DNA from: VAZQ01 sp963835165
GTDB taxonomy: Bacteria; Pseudomonadota; Alphaproteobacteria; Rhizobiales; Xanthobacteraceae
DNA: 64,000 bases
NCBI GenBank assembly: GCA_963835165.1
Contig: CAWIGD010000022.1
Span: 124,001-188,000, forward strand
Reading direction: 5' to 3'
The notes beneath the pieces were generated by a model. That model saw nothing but the letters and a program-made list of their open reading frames with translations, was not told the origin of the DNA and ran no database searches. Below are positions 56,056-64,000 of the stretch, piece after piece (the first letter of the stretch is position 1; each line of letters opens with the position of its first letter). A program made the position numbers and the translations under genes.

Positions 56056-57564
56056 ATGGCGACGCTGACGGACATGATCTCGGGAGAGTTGGTGCAACGC
56101 CACGGCGGGTGCCCGCGTGTCGTGGTGAACGAGGACGGCTGGCGCTTCGCGACCAGTCAGCTGTCGGCCGGCTACTGGACGCTGCTCGGACTATGGGGCG
56201 ATACAGGCGCGGTGCACATGACCGTGCTGGAAGAGGGTGCGCGCGAGATTGCAGTCATCACGATCCTCTGTTCGCACGATCGCTTCCCCTCCGTCGGGGC
56301 GGTGCATGCGCCGGCCGTACGTCTGGAGCGGGCCATTCACGATCTCTACGGCATCCTGCCGGTAGGGTTGCCCGACACCCGGCCCTGGCTCGACCTCGGC
56401 TTCTGGGATGTGGAGCACCCGCTCGGGAAGCGCCGCGTGGCGCCGGCGAAGCGTGCGCCGTACGCGTTCCTGCCGACCGAGGGAGAAAACCTGCACCAGA
56501 TCCCCGTCGGTCCGGTTCATGCCGGCATCATCGAGCCTGGGCATTTCCGCTTCACCGCCAATGGCGAGACCGTCGTGCGGCTGGAAGAGCGCCTCGGTTA
56601 CGTCCACAAGGGCATCGAGGGCCTGATGGCGGGCGCGACCGTCGACCAGGCCGCGCGATTGGCCGGTCGCACCTCGGGCGACAGCAGCGTGGCCTTCGCT
56701 CTTGCCTTTGCCCACGCTGTGGAAGCAGCGGGCGAGGTCCAGGTCCCGCCACGCGCAATCCATCTGCGTGCGCTGATGGCCGAGCTCGAGCGTCTCGCCA
56801 ATCACTTCGGGGATATCGGGGCCGTCTGCAATGACGCCTCATTCTCGCTCATGCACGCACATTGCGGCGTTCTGCGCGAGCGGACCCTACGGGCGGCAGA
56901 TGCATGCTTCGGCCATCGGCTGATGATGGATGCCGTGCTGCCCGGCGGCGTCGCGCGCGATCTCGCGGCCGATTGCATACCGCACGTCGCGGCCCTGTTG
57001 CAGGACACCCGCGCGACGCTCCCGGCACTGATCGAGCTTTACGACAACACCGCCTCCCTGCAAGACCGCACCGTCTCCACCGGGATTCTGCGCGCCGAGC
57101 TGGCCCGGCAGTTCGGCGCCGGCGGCTATGTCGGACGTGCGAGCGGACGCGCCTTTGACGCCCGAAAGACGCCCGGATACCGGCCGTACGGTCAGCTCGA
57201 CTTCAACATTCCTGTTTTGGAAACCGGCGATGTGAATGCCCGCGTATGGGTGCGCATCCGCGAGGTTGAGCAAAGCCTCGGGCTGATTGAGCAGATCCTC
57301 AACACGCTGCCCGTCGGCGCGATCCGGACCGAATTCGGTCTGGCGGGCGGGACGCGCGAAGGTCTGGGTTTGGCGGAGGCGTTTCGCGGCGACGTACTGG
57401 CGTGGGTTCGGCTCGAAGGCGACCGCATCGCGCGCTGCCACCTGCGCGACCCGTCCTGGTTCCAATGGCCGCTGCTGGAAGCCGTGATCGAAGGCAACAT
57501 CGTTGCGGACTTTCCCCTGTGCAACAAATCGTTCAATTGCTCCTATTCCGGACATGACCTCTAG
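56056..57564 (+). CDS. hyfG: HyfG-like large subunit lacking the nickel-binding cysteines
   Basis: A 502-residue fusion of a NuoC-like N-terminal domain (1-130, with RAIHDLYGILPVGLPDTRPW) and a NuoD/hydrogenase large-subunit domain. The opening of the latter, GPVHAGIIEPGHFRFTANGE and HKGIEGLMAG, is normal. The N-terminal nickel motif RxCGxC is RTSGDS at 205-210, with Ser207 and Ser210 replacing Cys. The C-terminal CxxC is SYSG at 496-499. All four ligands are therefore absent and the protein cannot hold a NiFe site. This is the mark of Ehr complexes as described for complex I relatives. The protein ends right after that motif, so no maturation peptide is expected. Confidence 0.93.
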   Translation: MATLTDMISGELVQRHGGCPRVVVNEDGWRFATSQLSAGYWTLLGLWGDTGAVHMTVLEEGAREIAVITILCSHDRFPSVGAVHAPAVRLERAIHDLYGILPVGLPDTRPWLDLGFWDVEHPLGKRRVAPAKRAPYAFLPTEGENLHQIPVGPVHAGIIEPGHFRFTANGETVVRLEERLGYVHKGIEGLMAGATVDQAARLAGRTSGDSSVAFALAFAHAVEAAGEVQVPPRAIHLRALMAELERLANHFGDIGAVCNDASFSLMHAHCGVLRERTLRAADACFGHRLMMDAVLPGGVARDLAADCIPHVAALLQDTRATLPALIELYDNTASLQDRTVSTGILRAELARQFGAGGYVGRASGRAFDARKTPGYRPYGQLDFNIPVLETGDVNARVWVRIREVEQSLGLIEQILNTLPVGAIRTEFGLAGGTREGLGLAEAFRGDVLAWVRLEGDRIARCHLRDPSWFQWPLLEAVIEGNIVADFPLCNKSFNCSYSGHDL

Positions 57565-57645
57565 CTCGAGATATTTCCTTTGGGGCGCGGACGGCGGCCG
57601 ATCGATGGCCCGCCTTCGCGAGTAACGACACAAGAGGATCACGGT

Positions 57646-58159
57646 ATGCGCAGGATATTGTTCGAAGGGCTGATGCGCCGCCCGCTGACCGAAGCCCCGC
57701 CGGTCGCGGACGACGACGCGCTCGCCGAACTGGCGGCGAACGTCGACCGTGCGGCACGCCGGCGGCTCGGGCGAAGCCTGTCGATTCGCGAGGTCGATGC
57801 CGGCTCATGCAATGGTTGCGAACTCGAGATCCACGCGCTCAACAACGCGTTCTATGATCTGGAGCGCTTCGGGCTGCGCTTTGTGGCGTCGCCGCGACAT
57901 GCCGACGTACTGCTCGTGACCGGGCCGGTCACCAGGAACATGCGCGAGGCGCTCGCGCGGACCTACGACGCGACACCTGACCCCAAGTGGGTCGTCGCCG
58001 TCGGCGACTGCGCGCTCGACGGCGGTCTTTTTTCCGGCAGCTACGCGGTGGTGGGGGGAGTTTCGGCCGTTGTGCCCGTCGATCTTCATATCCCCGGCTG
58101 CCCCCCGCGTCCCAACGCAGTTGCTCAAGGGCCTGCTGTCTCTACTGGAGGCCTCATGA
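57646..58159 (+). CDS. hyfI: HyfI/NuoB-like iron-sulfur subunit, frameshifted at the C-terminus
   Basis: The electron-carrying small subunit, 170 residues when repaired. The four cysteines of the proximal [4Fe-4S] cluster are present: C55 and C58 in GSCNGCELE, C122 in GDCA and C152 in GCPPRP. After PGCPPRPNA the frame slips. Dropping one base near 58118-58120 gives LLKGLLSLLEAS and a stop at 58157-58159, as in the family. Left unrepaired, the frame runs to 58239 with an unrelated tail. A Shine-Dalgarno AAGAGGA precedes the ATG. It ends the six-gene cassette. Confidence 0.9.
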
Positions 58160-58238
58160 GATATGAAACGCGTCAGCGCGGGAACCCACGGGATGATGGT
58201 TGCGTCGCGAAGATATCTGGGCCAGAACCCAAGTCGTG

Positions 58239-59405
58239 ATGGCGCAACCCGGTCCCGCCACATCGCCCGCGCCGACGCCTGACGCCTTTTCCTTCCGCCT
58301 GCTGGCGACGGACGGCGACGCCCGCCGCGGTGAGTTCGCGACCGCGCACGGGCTTGTCGCAACCCCGGTTTTCATGCCGGTCGGCACCCAAGCGACGGTC
58401 AAAGGGCTCACCCCCGAAACGGTGCGTGCGACCGGCGCCGACATCGTGCTCGCCAACACCTACCATCTGATGCTGCGTCCAGGGGCCGAGCGCGTAGCGG
58501 CGCTCGGCGGTCTGCACCGGTTCATGAATTGGCCGCACCCGATCCTGACAAATTCCGGCGGATTCCAGGTCATGTCGCTCTCACAGTTGCGCAAAGTCGC
58601 GGACAACTGCGTGACGTTCCGTTCCCACATTGACGGCGCCATGGTGGAGCTCTCTCCTGAGCGCGCGATCGAAATCCAGAACCTGCTGGGCTCCGATATC
58701 GCAATGCAGCTGGACGAATGCCTGCGGTTGCCAGCGCCGCGTCGAGAGCTCGAACGCGCTATGCGGCTTTCGCTCGCCTGGGCCGAACGCAGCAAGCGTG
58801 CCTTCGAAACGGCGACGCGGTGCGGCGCCTTGTTCGGCATCGTGCAAGGCGGCGATGATCCGCAGCTGCGTGTCGAAAGCGCGCGCGCACTCACCGCTAT
58901 CGGGTTCCATGGTTACGCCATCGGCGGGCTGGCCGTGGGCGAGCCACAGGACGTGATGCTGCGCACGGTTGCCGAGGTGGCGCCCGCGCTTCCCGCCGAC
59001 CGTCCGCGTTATCTCATGGGCGTCGGAATGCCCGACGATATGCTCGCCGCGGTGGCGCGGGGCATCGACATGTTCGACTGTGTGCTCCCGACCCGCAACG
59101 GCCGTCATGGGCTCGCCTTTACCCGTTTTGGGCCGATCAATCTCAAGAACGCCCGCCACGCGGACGACCCGCGTCCGCTCGACGGCGCAAGCGCCTGCCC
59201 CGCGGCGCGTGACTATTCGCGCGCCTATCTCCATCACCTGGTGAAGGCGAATGAGATGCTCGGCGCGATCCTGCTCACCACAGTCAATGTGGCCTATTAC
59301 CAGGAGCTGATGGCGGGCATGCGTGCGGCGATCGCGGCAGGAAACTTCACAGAGTTCTGCGCGCAAACACGCGAAGGCTGGGCGCAAGGAGAGGTGCGGA
59401 CGTAG
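58239..59405 (+). CDS. tgt: queuine/preQ1 tRNA-ribosyltransferase
   Basis: Tgt swaps guanine 34 for preQ1 in the anticodon of Asp, Asn, His and Tyr tRNAs. The 388 residues contain NTYHLMLRPGAERVAALGGL, ILTNSGGFQVMSLSQLRKV with the catalytic Asp region, GYAIGGLAVGEP and MFDCVLPTRNGRHG with the second Asp. The zinc site expected as CxCxxC reads SACPAA, keeping only the middle Cys, and the later His of the IHN motif is Val (TTVNV). The structural zinc is probably missing. The ATG at 58239 is preferred over an upstream GTG. Confidence 0.95.
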   Translation: MAQPGPATSPAPTPDAFSFRLLATDGDARRGEFATAHGLVATPVFMPVGTQATVKGLTPETVRATGADIVLANTYHLMLRPGAERVAALGGLHRFMNWPHPILTNSGGFQVMSLSQLRKVADNCVTFRSHIDGAMVELSPERAIEIQNLLGSDIAMQLDECLRLPAPRRELERAMRLSLAWAERSKRAFETATRCGALFGIVQGGDDPQLRVESARALTAIGFHGYAIGGLAVGEPQDVMLRTVAEVAPALPADRPRYLMGVGMPDDMLAAVARGIDMFDCVLPTRNGRHGLAFTRFGPINLKNARHADDPRPLDGASACPAARDYSRAYLHHLVKANEMLGAILLTTVNVAYYQELMAGMRAAIAAGNFTEFCAQTREGWAQGEVRT

Positions 59406-59636
59406 CATCCGCGCAGCATTGAGGTCCGCGACCGCGCGCGACCTCGGAGCAATCGTTACCTCAGCAGCGCCGACTTCTAGTCACGAACAATGGCGGACGG
59501 CCAGGTGAAGGGGGAGTTGATCCACCGGCTCGGCCTTGGCGCACAATAGGGGCTCGACGACGACGCTGCATCGGCGCAGAATAAAACCAATCTAAACAAC
59601 GGGCGCGGCAAGCGCTGACATTCCGGGAGACGGCGG

Positions 59637-60104
59637 ATGGCCATCAATCTCAAAGTCAACGGCGTGCCCCGCTCGGTAACGGCCGAGCCGGACACGCCGT
59701 TGCTCTACGTGCTGCGCAACGATTTCGAACTCAACGGCGCCAAGTATGGCTGCGGACTCTCGCAATGCGGCGCCTGCATTGTCCTGATCGACGGTCAGGC
59801 GGTGCGCTCCTGCGTCACCCCAATCAGCGCGCTGGAGAAGAGCGAGATCACGACCATCGAGGGCCTCGGCACGATCGACAAGCCGCACGTGCTCCAGCAG
59901 GCCTTCATCGAGGAGCAGGCGGCCCAGTGCGGTTACTGCACCAACGGCATGATCATGTCGGCGAAGGAACTGCTGGACCGCAATCCGCGGCCGAGCGAGC
60001 CGGACGTGCGCGCGGCGCTCGCCAGCAATCTCTGCCGCTGCGGCACGCATAACCGGATCATTCGCGCGGTGCTGCGCGCTGCCCAGGCGAACGGGAGGAC
60101 CTGA
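59637..60104 (+). CDS. (2Fe-2S) subunit of a molybdenum hydroxylase (IorA-like), first set
   Basis: A 155-residue electron-transfer subunit. The plant-type [2Fe-2S] cluster uses C39, C44, C47 and C59 (YGCGLSQCGACIV...RSC); the second cluster uses C98, C101, C133 and C135 (QCGYCTNGM, NLCRCGTH). The size and lack of FAD domain match the small subunit of isoquinoline 1-oxidoreductase and nicotinate dehydrogenase. It is followed two bases later by its catalytic subunit gene. Confidence 0.93.
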   Translation: MAINLKVNGVPRSVTAEPDTPLLYVLRNDFELNGAKYGCGLSQCGACIVLIDGQAVRSCVTPISALEKSEITTIEGLGTIDKPHVLQQAFIEEQAAQCGYCTNGMIMSAKELLDRNPRPSEPDVRAALASNLCRCGTHNRIIRAVLRAAQANGRT

Positions 60105-60106
60105 CG

Positions 60107-62308
60107 ATGAACGCTCCCATTCTCACGCGACGCGGCTTCACCGGCGGCCTCGGTGCACTCGTCGTAACCTTCTCGCTCGATCCGAATCCTGTGCTGGCGC
60201 AAGAGCGGCTGCCCGGAAGCCTGCAAAACAACCGCAAGCTCGACGGCTGGATCCGCATCAATCCCGACGGTACCGCGACCATCTTCACCGGCAAGGTCGA
60301 GTTGGGGCAGGGCATCCTAACCGCGCTCGCGCAGATCGCCGCGGAGGAGATCGATCTGCCGCTCGCTCGCGTCAGGATGATTTCCGGCGACACCCGCCAG
60401 ACGCCGAACGAAGGTCAGACCGCCGGCAGCCAATCAGTCGAGAACAGCGGCACCGCGTTGCGTATGGCCTGCGCCGAGGCACGCGCCATACTGATCGGCC
60501 TCGCAGCGACGCGGCTTGGCGTGGCCGCGGATCAATTGAAGGTCACCGACGGCGTCGTTTCGGCGCCCGACGGCCGCAAGATCGGTTATGGCGAACTCAA
60601 TCCCGATCTCAATCGGGAAGTGACCGCCAAGACGGCGCCGAAGCCGCCGGCGAGCCATAAGATCGTGGGAAAATCCATTCCGCGTTTCGACATCCCGGCC
60701 AAGGTCACCGGCGGCTTGGTGTTTGTGCAGGACATGCGCCCAGCGGGCATGTTGCATGGCCGGGTGATACGTCCGCCGCGCTACGGCTCGAAGCTCGACA
60801 GCGCCGACGAAACCGCCGCCAAGGCAATCCCGGGCGTGGTTGCCGTGGTGCGGGACGGCTCCTTCCTCGGCGTCGTCGCCGAGCGCGAGGAACAGGCGAT
60901 CAAGGCACGCGAAGCTTTGCGCAAGAGCGCAAAGTGGACATTGGGACCCGAACTGCCCGATCCCGCGCGAATTTTCGAGGTGATCAAGTCGCTGCCCAGC
61001 AAGGATGCGACCATCGGCGTCAAGCAGGGCGCGGCACCAACCGACGCTCGCACGTTCGAGGCGGTCTACACCAAGCCTTACATGTCGCACGGTTCGATCG
61101 GCCCATCCTGCTCGGTCGCGGAGTTCAAGGATGGCAGGATGACGGTGTGGACGCACTCACAGGGCGTCTTTCCATTGCGCACCGAGCTCGTCAAAGTGTT
61201 GAAAATGCCGGCCGCCGCGATCCGGTGCGTCCATGTAGAGGGCTCCGGGTGTTACGGCCATAACGGCGCCGATGATGTAGCCGCCGACGCCGCGCTCCTG
61301 GCACGCGCGGTGCCCGGCCGGCCAGTCCGCCTGCAATGGATGCGCGACGACGAGTTCGGCTGGGAGCCGTATGGCCCGGCCATGGTGATGCGCGCCAAGG
61401 CGGCGCTGGGAGGCGATGGCAAGATCGCCGACTGGGAATACGAGGTATGGAGCAACAGCCACTCGACGCGGCCGGAATCGACCGACGGCACCAACGTGCT
61501 GGCCGGCTGGTATCTCGCCGAGCCGCAGAAGATGGGACCTCCGACGAGCCCGCCGCAACCTGCTGGCGGCGGCGACCGCAACGCCATTCCGCTCTACGAC
61601 TTTCCGAACCAGCGGGTGATCCACCATTTCGTCCAGGACATGCCGATCCGCGTCTCGGCGCTACGCACCCTGGGCGCCTATGCCAACGTGTTCGCACTCG
61701 AATCCTTCATGGACGAGCTTGCGGCTGCGGCGGGCGCCGATCCGATAGCCTTCCGTCTCGCACATCTAAAGGACCCACGCGCGCGGGCAGTGATCGAGGC
61801 CGTTGCCAAGAAGGCCGGCTGGAAGGGCGGAGAGAAGGGAGACGGAACGCGCGGCCGCGGCATCGGCTTCGCCAAGTACAAGAATCTCGCCTGCTACGTC
61901 GCCGTGGTCGCGGAAGTCGCGGTCGACCGGGCCACTGGCATGGTCAGCGTGCCGCAGACCTGGGCGGCCGTCGATTCCGGCCTGATCATTAATCCGGATG
62001 GGCTCACGAGCCAGATCGAAGGCGGCATTGTCCAATCGGTGAGCTGGACGTTGAAGGAGGAGGTGCGCTTCGACAAGGACGGCATCCTCGCGCGTGACTG
62101 GGCGAGCTATCCCATCCTCACCATGCTGGAGGCACCGAAGGTCGAGATCGAGCTGATCAATCGTCCGGACGAGCGCCCGCTGGGTTCCGGGGAAGGCTCC
62201 CAGGGTCCTGCGGTCGCCGCCGTCGCCAATGCCTTCGCCAATGCCACCGGGAAGCGCGTCCGTGATCTTCCGCTCAACCCGGCGCGGGTCAAGTCGGCGC
62301 TGGGGTAG
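60107..62308 (+). CDS. molybdopterin subunit of a xanthine dehydrogenase family hydroxylase (IorB-like), first set
   Basis: A 733-residue catalytic subunit that hydroxylates an N-heterocycle or aldehyde at molybdenum. A twin-arginine signal opens the protein (ILTRRGFTGGLGALVVTFSL, R8-R9), so it is folded in the cytoplasm and exported. GKVELGQGILTALAQIAAEE, GSIGPSCSVAEF and the end LGSGEGSQGPAVAAVANA, with the catalytic Glu696, are the cofactor and active-site blocks of the family. No FAD subunit gene is present, so electrons probably go to a membrane cytochrome. The substrate is unknown. Confidence 0.92.
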   Translation: MNAPILTRRGFTGGLGALVVTFSLDPNPVLAQERLPGSLQNNRKLDGWIRINPDGTATIFTGKVELGQGILTALAQIAAEEIDLPLARVRMISGDTRQTPNEGQTAGSQSVENSGTALRMACAEARAILIGLAATRLGVAADQLKVTDGVVSAPDGRKIGYGELNPDLNREVTAKTAPKPPASHKIVGKSIPRFDIPAKVTGGLVFVQDMRPAGMLHGRVIRPPRYGSKLDSADETAAKAIPGVVAVVRDGSFLGVVAEREEQAIKAREALRKSAKWTLGPELPDPARIFEVIKSLPSKDATIGVKQGAAPTDARTFEAVYTKPYMSHGSIGPSCSVAEFKDGRMTVWTHSQGVFPLRTELVKVLKMPAAAIRCVHVEGSGCYGHNGADDVAADAALLARAVPGRPVRLQWMRDDEFGWEPYGPAMVMRAKAALGGDGKIADWEYEVWSNSHSTRPESTDGTNVLAGWYLAEPQKMGPPTSPPQPAGGGDRNAIPLYDFPNQRVIHHFVQDMPIRVSALRTLGAYANVFALESFMDELAAAAGADPIAFRLAHLKDPRARAVIEAVAKKAGWKGGEKGDGTRGRGIGFAKYKNLACYVAVVAEVAVDRATGMVSVPQTWAAVDSGLIINPDGLTSQIEGGIVQSVSWTLKEEVRFDKDGILARDWASYPILTMLEAPKVEIELINRPDERPLGSGEGSQGPAVAAVANAFANATGKRVRDLPLNPARVKSALG

Positions 62309-62362
62309 ATCGAGCGACGCAGGACGGACGAGTGACCAGGGAGTATGCGAATGACCCACGAC

Positions 62363-62423
62363 GAATAGCGAGTAGCGAATAACAAGCGGCCCTCACCGCG
62401 ACCTCGCTGCTCGCTGTCTATTC
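62363..62423. repeat. imperfect palindrome between two hydroxylase units
   Basis: GAATAGCGAGTAGCGA (62363-62378) pairs with TCGCTGCTCGCTGTCTATTC (62404-62423), with a four-base bulge and one G-T pair; the loop is 25 bases. Three 7-base units (CGAATAG, CGAGTAG, CGAATAA) run in tandem from 62362. It could terminate the first unit, weaken read-through, or be a mobile palindrome. Confidence 0.6.
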
Positions 62424-62437
62424 TCAGGGAGGAGACC

Positions 62438-62893
62438 ATGGCCACCGATTTCATTGTGAACGGCACGGCGGCGTCTACCGACGCACCCCCGGCAACGCCG
62501 TTGCTGTGGGTGCTCCGGGAAGGCCTCAAGCTCACGGGCACCAAGTTCGGCTGCGGCACCGGCCTGTGCGGGGCCTGCATGGTGCACATCGACGGCAAGC
62601 GTGCGTTCTCATGCCAGACGCAGGTGTCGGAGATTGGCGGCAGGTCGGTGACGACGATCGAAGGGTTGTCGCTGGATTCGTCGCACCCATTGCAAAAGGC
62701 GTGGCTCGCCGAACAGGTCCCGCAATGCGGCTACTGCCAGTCCGGCCAGATCATGAGCGCCGCCGACTTGCTCAAGCAAAATCCCAAGCCGACGCGCGAT
62801 CAGATCGTCGAGCACATGAACACGAACATCTGCCGCTGCGGAACCTATCAGCGCATCGTGCGCGCCGTTGAGCGCGCCGCGCGGGAGGCCTGA
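62438..62893 (+). CDS. (2Fe-2S) subunit of a molybdenum hydroxylase (IorA-like), second set
   Basis: A 151-residue electron-transfer subunit, paralogous to the one at 59637. C39, C44, C47 and C59 (FGCGTGLCGACMV...FSC) and C97, C100, C132 and C134 (QCGYCQSGQ, NICRCGTYQ) hold two [2Fe-2S] clusters. The ATG follows GGGAGGAG. The catalytic gene begins 4 bases after its stop. Confidence 0.93.
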   Translation: MATDFIVNGTAASTDAPPATPLLWVLREGLKLTGTKFGCGTGLCGACMVHIDGKRAFSCQTQVSEIGGRSVTTIEGLSLDSSHPLQKAWLAEQVPQCGYCQSGQIMSAADLLKQNPKPTRDQIVEHMNTNICRCGTYQRIVRAVERAAREA

Positions 62894-62896
62894 GCC

Positions 62897-64000
62897 ATGA
62901 CAAAGCACATAAGAGTCCGGAGCGCGAGCGTTTCCATGTCGCGCCGCCAGGTTATGGTCGGTGTGGCTGGGCTGTCCTTCGCGGTTGCGTTTGGGAAAAG
63001 CGGCTCGGCTGTCGCGGCGGCGCTCGCCACCGAGCGCGCCGGCAAGGCGCTGAGCCCATGGGTGTCGATCACGCCCGATGGAACGATCACCATCATGTCG
63101 GCGGCGACCGAGATGGGGCAGGGGTCGATGACCTCGCTGCCGTTGATCATCGCCGAGGAGCTCGACGCCGACTGGTCGAAGGTACGGATCGTGCCGGCGC
63201 CGCCGATCGAGGCGATCTACGGCAATCCGGGCTTCCAAGGCATGATGTACACCGCCGGTTCCAACGCGGTGACGAGCTACTATGGGCCGTTGCGCACGTT
63301 CGGCGCGCAAGTGCGCCGCGTGCTGCTCGACAATGCGGCCAGGAAGCTCGGCGTGCCGATCGAGGAACTGACCACCGAGCCGAGCGTGGTCGTCCACGCC
63401 AAGTCCGGCCGTAAGCTCAGCTATGGCGACATCGCGGCGATTGCCGAGGTGCCCGCCAAGGCGCCGGAGATCAAGCCGGAGGACCTGAAGAAGCCGGGCC
63501 AGTTCCGGCTGATCGGGAGGGACGTGATGCGGGCCGAACTGCCGGGCAAGGTGAACGGCAGCGCGCGCTATGCCATCGATGTCCAGGTCCCGAACATGCT
63601 CTACGGCGCCGTGCTGCGGGCGCCGGTGGACGGCTCGGTGCCGGACAAGATCGATGATGCCAAGGCCAAGGTGATCGCGGGCGCGGTCAAGATCGTCCGG
63701 CTGCCGTACGGGGTCGGCGTGCTCGCCGACACGCCGTGGGCCGCGTTCGAGGCACGCCGGGCGCTCGCCGTGACTTGGAGCAGGACCGGGACCGCCTGGG
63801 GCTTCGACAGCGACAAGGGTATTGAGCGATTCGCCGCCGATGCCAGGAATCTCGCCCGCGGCGCGACGGAGTGGAGCAGGATCGGCGACGCCCGCGGCGA
63901 GATGCCGAAGGCAGCCAGTACGATCGATGCCGAGTATCGCTGCGATTACGCCTATCACGCGCAGATGGAGCCGCTCAACGCCATCGCTTCGGTGGCGCCC
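62897..64000 (+). CDS. molybdopterin subunit of a second IorB-like hydroxylase, cut by the window end
   Basis: The first 368 residues of a catalytic subunit of the same family; the frame is open to the last base, so the gene continues outside. The N-terminus VSMSRRQVMVGVAGLSFAVA is a twin-arginine signal (R16-R17). The family blocks ATEMGQGSMTSLPLIIAEEL and RDVMRAELPGKVNGSARYAI are present; the active-site Glu lies beyond the window. Together with the preceding gene it forms a second two-subunit enzyme next to the first, probably of different substrate. Confidence 0.92.
   Translation, partial: MTKHIRVRSASVSMSRRQVMVGVAGLSFAVAFGKSGSAVAAALATERAGKALSPWVSITPDGTITIMSAATEMGQGSMTSLPLIIAEELDADWSKVRIVPAPPIEAIYGNPGFQGMMYTAGSNAVTSYYGPLRTFGAQVRRVLLDNAARKLGVPIEELTTEPSVVVHAKSGRKLSYGDIAAIAEVPAKAPEIKPEDLKKPGQFRLIGRDVMRAELPGKVNGSARYAIDVQVPNMLYGAVLRAPVDGSVPDKIDDAKAKVIAGAVKIVRLPYGVGVLADTPWAAFEARRALAVTWSRTGTAWGFDSDKGIERFAADARNLARGATEWSRIGDARGEMPKAASTIDAEYRCDYAYHAQMEPLNAIASVAP

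Noticed and set aside
50986..58159. Annotation of the cassette as a functional hydrogenase-4 or formate hydrogenlyase
   Set aside because: The large subunit has none of the four nickel-binding cysteines, and no maturation or formate dehydrogenase genes are present.
58160..58239. A longer hyfI product with an unrelated C-terminal tail
   Set aside because: The family ending LLKGLLSLLEA is in the next frame and stops at 58159, so the tail is produced by the frameshift.
62361..62423. A CRISPR-like array or minisatellite
   Set aside because: Only three imperfect 7-base units are present and no spacers; the segment is better described as an imperfect palindrome.

Overview
The window is GC-rich chromosomal DNA of an alphaproteobacterium. 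It most resembles the Hyphomicrobiales around Bradyrhizobium, Xanthobacteraceae and Pseudolabrys. The evidence is the conserved gene order (dprA, plsY, pyrC', pyrB, ruvX; then uvrA, ssb, gyrA, coaD, two cyclophilins, queA, tgt), several small secreted proteins of rhizobial type, and LexA boxes of the alphaproteobacterial direct-repeat form GAAC-N7-GAAC in front of uvrA and ssb. No tRNA, rRNA, transposase, integrase, phage gene or CRISPR array was recognised.

Layout. 0-10 kb: a reverse-strand housekeeping block (dprA, plsY, a pseudo-dihydroorotase with pyrB, ruvX) mixed with aidB and a first Bug-type solute-binding protein. 10-24 kb: accessory metabolism, with a ModA-like binding protein, a haloacid dehalogenase translationally coupled to a broken MFS transporter, two more Bug proteins, a TauD-like dioxygenase, a dienelactone hydrolase, a C45-like amidohydrolase, a DUF2189 membrane protein, an exported RidA-like protein, corA, an esterase and a glutathione transferase. 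24-36 kb: the SOS-linked uvrA and ssb flanking two related palindromic elements and an esterase, then a phenylpyruvate decarboxylase and gyrA. 36-46 kb: five further Bug proteins, two of the pairs overlapping by 4 bp, interleaved with exporters, an LssY-like protein, a small NepR-like protein and an ankyrin protein. 46-59.4 kb: coaD, two cyclophilins and two paralogous TonB-C-like proteins, then queA and tgt. 59.6-64 kb: two tandem molybdenum hydroxylases of isoquinoline oxidoreductase type, the second cut by the window end.

The most interesting locus lies between queA and tgt (50.7-58.2 kb). A small XRE regulator is followed by a six-gene membrane complex, hyfB-C-E-F-G-I. It looks like hydrogenase-4 or complex I, but its large subunit has lost all four nickel-binding cysteines (RxCGxC reads RTSGDS, CxxC reads SYSG). 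The small subunit keeps the four cysteines of the proximal [4Fe-4S] cluster. This fits the energy-converting hydrogenase-related (Ehr) complexes, which are predicted ion pumps of unknown electron partner, and not a working hydrogenase.

Eight genes (an MFS transporter, two Bug genes, uvrA, a cyclophilin, a TonB-C-like gene, hyfB and hyfI) are each broken by exactly one extra base, several inside a short homopolymer. Because conserved genes such as uvrA are among them, insertion errors in the assembly are the likeliest cause. Those genes are annotated over their full repaired span.
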